This document shows, piece after piece, positions 59,176-64,000 of a DNA stretch of 64,000 bases; positions within the stretch are counted from its first letter, which is position 1; each line of letters starts with the position of its first letter. The stretch comes from Artemia franciscana. Its lineage: Eukaryota > Arthropoda > Branchiopoda > Anostraca > Artemiidae. A model generated the notes under the pieces. That model made no database searches, had not been told where the DNA came from, and worked only from the letters and a program-made list of their open reading frames with translations. The stretch covers positions 36,634,827 to 36,698,826 of the forward strand of contig NC_088880.1 of the NCBI RefSeq assembly GCF_032884065.1, in the 5' to 3' direction. The position numbers were made by a program, and so were the translations under genes.

Positions 59176-61470
59176 TAGATTCCTGCTATTTGAGTAGATT
59201 CCTGAGATTTCTATTCATGCTGCTTTACTACTTTTTATATATATAAAAAAAAAAAAAACACAACAAATAATTTATGTCTGGAAAGCTTTTTTTACCCTTC
59301 TTCTTCCAAGAGAAGTCACTTTGGTCTTTGTTGAAATAAAAACTAGAAGCCGTTTTCAGTAAAGTGACCTTCACACTTTGTTATTATTGAAGCTGGACTC
59401 ATAAAATTGCTGCATGTGTCAGCAATATGTCTACTTGCTTTGTCGTGAACGATAAGGACTCTTCTGCTTTTTACTTCTGCCTTATGTCTTTGTGGTGGTG
59501 CTTGGTTTTCTTGTTTGGTATTGTTTTTTTGTCTGAATTTCATTTTTTTTATTTACCGTTGATTTACTTTTCTTAATTTGTTTGAATGACATATCACGGT
59601 CAGCTTTCCTTTGGCTAGGGTTGTAATTTTGTGTTAATTAATTTCATTAACAACGTTTCATGTTTCTATAATGTTTTGTGTTCCACTCTGTTCCTCCACC
59701 CGAATCTATTGAAGTTTCACATTTTACCTCCTGCCGAGCCAAAATATTCTCAGTGTCTAAAAAGAGTTTCAACCATTTTTTGTATTTATTTTATTTCTCT
59801 TCTTTTTTATTTTAAAATTTGGAATCATTATTAAAAGTTGTTATCAAATTTGTTTAAAAATCATTTGGTTGCTCAAACAAACACAACTTGGAAACAGTAG
59901 GGAATTTTCCAGAAACAGTGGAATTCAATTCAGTGGATATTTCGGCCCTACATTTTTAGTTTTAATTTTCACTTTTTAAGGTAAGTTTAATCAGGGGTTA
60001 TGAAGATGTGGCCAAAATCTTGTCCCTGCAGGGTCTACCAGGAAGGGTTTTCGGATCTAAATCAAATATGGCGAGAAGTGTCCTAGTTTTGCGTCTTGGG
60101 TATTCGTACCCGATACAGCTTGTATGAGGGGGGCTGGGTTGGAGGAACTGAATGATTTAACGAATCTACCAGAACATGTTTTTAGACCTCTACGAAATTA
60201 ATGAAAATATGATATAATTTATTTATTTATTACAAAATGTGGTAAGCTTTACCAAGCTTGTCGCACTAAATGTTATAACAAGTTATGTTATAACAGTGTA
60301 AAGTCATGTATGTTATAACCTTATATATGTAATTAACAATACATGTGTTATGACGTTATAAGAATATATAACAAAATAATGTTCTACATGAGCCGTAAAT
60401 TCTTGTCAGAGCATCTATAAAAAGGTGGAATTTCAAAATTTATTATAAGTGAAAGCCAATTTCCAAAACATATTTTTCGGGATCCAAACTGAACTAGGTT
60501 TTAATTTGGGATGGCGCTCCTAAATTGCTTCTAGTATTTAATCCCAATCAAACTTGATAAAAAGAACAGATATTATTCCCTTTGTGCCCTTCGGGGATGC
60601 AAATTTGGCATATTTTAACAGAGTGGAATCGGAGTCCAGAAATTTTTAGTCATCTAGATATCTGCCAAAAAGTGCTGTCGTCTCAATCAAACCTGATTTG
60701 AAGTAACTGCTAATATCTGTGGTATGTATTTTCTTGATTCCGGGATGATTCAACGTTTACGATGGAAAAGCATTTTCATAAATCCCAATTTTAACGTGGA
60801 GCCAACGTGTCTTTGCAAGTCCAAAACCTGACCTTAAGAACCATAGATTCTAATTGTGAAAATTGAGCTCAAGATTTCTATGGCTCTGCATCCATTAAAT
60901 ATTCGGTAATTTGTTATAGAAAATCTTTTTAACTGTCAATATTTCAAGGGGATCCCTAAACTCGTATTATCAGTCCAAAAGGTTCAGATCTCAACCGATC
61001 TAGGCTAAATGTGAAGTCAAATGCTTTTCCTTACAATTGTTTGTTATTTTAAAAAGTTAATACACGAGACCAATCTTTCTAGTGCCTTTATTTGATCCGA
61101 CCTCTATCTTACAGAGATAATGGTTTTGAAATATCGTATCATCAGTCAAAATATTGTATGCACTCGCAGGATTAAAATAAGCATGTACAAAAGTCACCAG
61201 TTTCGTTTTTGATGCTAGAGCTCAACTCAACTTTCTCTAGGGGTAATGCTACAGTCTTGTCATCTGCATCCCTGTGAAGGGCCCGTCGGATCTCAATTAA
61301 TTGTAATAGGGATTAGGAGCTAGAGTTTTAGTTTCCCCTGTATAGGGCTTGATTCCGATCGGATATCTCACAGAGAATTTGTTGGAAGAAGAAAGGATCA
61401 CATGAGCTGTTTTTTGGTTAAGTATAGTTGTCATATGTATAAACTGAAAATTTATAGGCGGTCAATAATC
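59176..61470. other. No supported gene
   Basis: A/T-rich with scattered 'tgttataac' motifs near 60270-60370. ORFs at 59343, 59631 and 61402 have no motif. Confidence 0.4.
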
Positions 61471-61502
61471 AAAGGAAATTGTCCACTGCTCGTCACATTG
61501 GT

Positions 61503-61660
61503 AATAAAAACAGAAGTTTTACGGATATACAGATCCGTAATAAGTATTCTTCGGTATATCTATGCTTACCGAAGTTCTCTGTATCAGTGCATCTATATGA
61601 AAACAGTAGTTTTGCGGATGTGCAGACCCGTAATAAGTATTCGTCTGTGTATATATATTT
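61503..61660. repeat. Direct repeat, about 97-bp period
   Basis: 'aaaacagaagttttacgg' through 'gatccgtaataagtattc' recurs as 'aaaacagtagttttgcgg' through 'gacccgtaataagtattc'. The two overlapping ORFs are readings of it. Confidence 0.8.
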
Positions 61661-61662
61661 AG

Positions 61663-62112
<450 letters not shown>

Positions 62113-62175
<63 letters not shown>
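62113..62175. repeat. (TA)n microsatellite
   Basis: About 60 bp of TA. A similar tract lies at 61862-61908. Confidence 0.97.
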
Positions 62176-62177
<2 letters not shown>

Positions 62178-62784
62178 GTCGATAGCATCACCCCTGAAAA
62201 AAACAAAAAAACAGATCTGTCTTTTGGCAAAAAATACAAAATTCCACATTTTTTAGATAGAAGCTTGAAACACTGTATAATGGGGTTCTCTGATACGTTG
62301 AATCTGATGGTGTAAATTTCGTTAAGATTCGATAACTTTTAGGAGTTCGTAACCACGAACTGTTTGAAACACCATTTGTGCAATGAGGGACTTTTTGTGC
62401 TCCTAGTAGCCATAGACGTTCCATGTGCTTTTCTTCTTTGCCTCCAGTCAAAATATTAAATTTAAAAATTAGTTTAAGTCAAAATGGTTATTTCATGGAT
62501 TTCGTTTCTTGAATTTTTGAAAAAAATCAAAGCGTGAATTTCAGACCAGTTACTTTTTAAAATTTTAGGAAAGATAAGAAAGATTAAAAAAAATATCACA
62601 AAAAAAAATCAAAGAATCGATAAAAAGCTTAAAGGATGGTTTTTAATCTCATACAGAAAAGAGCAAAGGTGAAAATAAAAACCATCCTACAGAAAAGAAT
62701 AGCTCTTTACTACGAATTGTTAGAAAAAAAAGAAAATTGAAAATAGATGAAAAGGATAAAAATGAAAAAAGAAAGTCATTACAT

Positions 62785-62993
62785 ACTTGATACATTTGTT
62801 TTGCGAGTTCAATCATATTCTTTGCCAACTGTGTAGCATGTTCTTGATACATATTTTCTGCGTCTTTGACCTGGCTCTTTGCCAATTCTGTAAACTGGAA
62901 TGATTGTTCTACCTCTGTCCTTATCCCTTGAATATCTGCTACCTTTTTTGTTTCTTCTGGGCTCTTCATTTCTGTTTTTAAAATTTTAGCTAA
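62785..62993 (-). CDS. Candidate coiled-coil exon, unknown gene
   Basis: The minus-strand frame is open from an acceptor-like site ('aaaacttttcttttag', exon from about 62993) to a donor-like GTATGT at 62783-62788 (complement). It encodes about 65 residues rich in E, K and Q with heptad-like spacing (A-K-S-Q-V-K-D-A-E-N-M-Y-Q-E-H-A-T-Q-L), predicted to be helical. The paralogous copy at 43370-43570 keeps the peptide pattern at the start (P-E-E, I-Q-x-I-R-T-x-V-E) but has a stop and a frameshift. It may be an exon of a duplicated gene whose other exons are not recognised, or part of a repeat. No function assigned. Confidence 0.35.
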
Positions 62994-63194
62994 AAGAAAA
63001 GTTTTCTTTTCGTTATTCAGAATCTAGACTGCGATTGCTGCTGATCAGTGTTAGTTTCAAAAACTGGAATATTCAAAATTTGTCTAAAAGTACTTTAACA
63101 ACTCATGTCCTGCTTAATCTTTTCTGTAAGATTGGGAAAAAAAAAAAATCAGCCATTACTTAACGCAAAAAGCAAAAGAATGTATAGAAATTCA

Positions 63195-63355
63195 AGTAGG
63201 CTACTTTGTTACAGCCAACCCTTTCATTTTATGGTTTTCAATATGATCTATAGGAATGAAAGGTTATTACAGCCTGTCAAACAGAACAATTTCTTAGACA
63301 TTGACATGGAATCACTAATACCGTACATTTGGAGGAGGGTACCAGATGCTTCATT
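63195..63355 (+). other. Plus-strand frame conserved between duplicates
   Basis: The frame with F-N-M-I-Y-R-N-E-R-L-L, then D-M-E-S-L-I-P-Y-I-W-R-R-V is open here and at 43840-43970, with several conservative replacements (I/L, R/K, F/Y). That could reflect coding constraint or chance. No splice sites stand out. Confidence 0.2.
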
Positions 63356-64000
63356 ACCCCTGAAAAAAAAAACACGCAACCGTCGCATCCGTGATCTGTC
63401 TTCTGGCAAAAAATACAAAATTCCACATTTTTTAGATAGAAGCTTGAAACACTGTTTAATGGGGTTCTCTGATCCGCTGAATCTGATAGTGTAATTTTCG
63501 TTAAGATTCGATAACTTTTAGGAGCTCGGTACCACGAACTGTTTGAAACACCATTTGTGCAATGAGGGACTTTTTGTGTTTCTAGTAGCCATAGACGTAT
63601 TATTGTTAATAGATGCCAGACCGTAGGAAAATTTGCAAGTTCCATGTGCTTTCTTCTTTGCCTCCAGTCAAAATATTAAATTTCAAAATTAGTTTCAGTC
63701 AAAATGGTTATTTCATGGATTTCGTTTCTTGAATTTTTGAAAAAAATCAAAGTGTGAATTTCAGACCAGTTACTTTTTTAAATTTCAGGAAAGGTAAGAA
63801 AGATTAAAAAAAATATCACATAAAAAAAAATCAAAGAATCGATAAAAAGCTTAAAGGACAGTTTTTAATCTCATACAGAAAAGAGCAAAGGTGAAAATGA
63901 AAAAGGACAATATTTGTTAATAAGAGAATTAAAAATAAACTGTACCACAAGTCAAAAACCAAATGTCTCCACTTCACAAACAAAAGACATTATCAAAGGG

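Larger units (their letters stand above)
62190..64000. repeat. Tandem segmental duplication, period about 1.18-1.22 kb
   Basis: 62190-62690 and 63360-63900 are near-identical. Each begins with an inverted, internally deleted R1 fragment ('caaaaaatacaaaattccac' to 'cacgaactgtttgaa') and continues through 'gtgcaatgagggacttttt' and 'gataaaaagcttaaagga'. The second unit keeps about 42 bp near 63600-63640 that the first lacks. The block between (62705-63355) is paralogous to 43330-43975. The window ends inside the second unit. Confidence 0.88.

Overview
This is eukaryotic nuclear DNA: AT-rich, intron-bearing and dominated by transposable-element debris. It looks like an arthropod, and a crustacean such as a brine shrimp (Artemia) is my best guess. 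That guess rests on the look of the repeats and on the one host gene, not on any search. There are no bacterial operons, ribosome binding sites or long intact ORFs. Almost every ORF over 60 codons is either a chance reading of a repeat or a translated (TA)n or poly-T run.

Host content. The clearest host gene has two spliced plus-strand exons, 5273-5403 and 13367-13584, with matching splice phase across an intron of about 8 kb. They encode a small protein that is essentially one SAM/Pointed (PNT) domain followed at once by a stop. That is the architecture of the ETS-domain-lacking regulator EDL/MAE. The intron carries a 440-bp tandem duplication, a tRNA-derived SINE and small tandem repeats. 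There is an apparently intact initiator tRNA-Met gene (31537-31608, minus) with a duplicated, decayed copy beside it, and a tRNA-Lys-like pseudogene (18796-18868, minus).

Mobile DNA. (1) The dominant family, called R1 here, is about 1.7 kb. It starts TC plus a short terminal hairpin and ends in a palindrome of about 290 bp whose two arms co-vary from copy to copy. Full copies lie at 1670-3456, 21277-22920, 23150-24885 and 46770-48513, with one more split by another element (37252-37338 plus 39077-40521). Many fragments occur in both orientations, and a diverged inverted relative, R2, lies upstream of two copies. (2) A Helitron (37339-39076) sits inside the split R1 copy with textbook TC/CTAG ends, a 3' hairpin, A|T insertion and a remnant of the helicase C-terminus. 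(3) A 5'-truncated RTE-like non-LTR retrotransposon lies at 44354-45730 (minus), dead by two stops, a frameshift and loss of a catalytic Asp. (4) An inverted-repeat element of about 480 bp is present twice with its centre in opposite orientation. (5) A fragment of a cysteine-rich, probably transposon-encoded protein lies at 40533-40844.

Tandem DNA. A 286-bp satellite with about 5.8 copies fills 57510-59175. A diverged tandem repeat lies at 27350-28190 and a segmental duplication at 62190-64000, related to 43330-43975. (TA)n tracts occur at eight places. The remaining stretches (for example 13.9-18.0, 33-37, 48.5-49.4, 50-53 and 59.2-61.4 kb) show no gene I can support.
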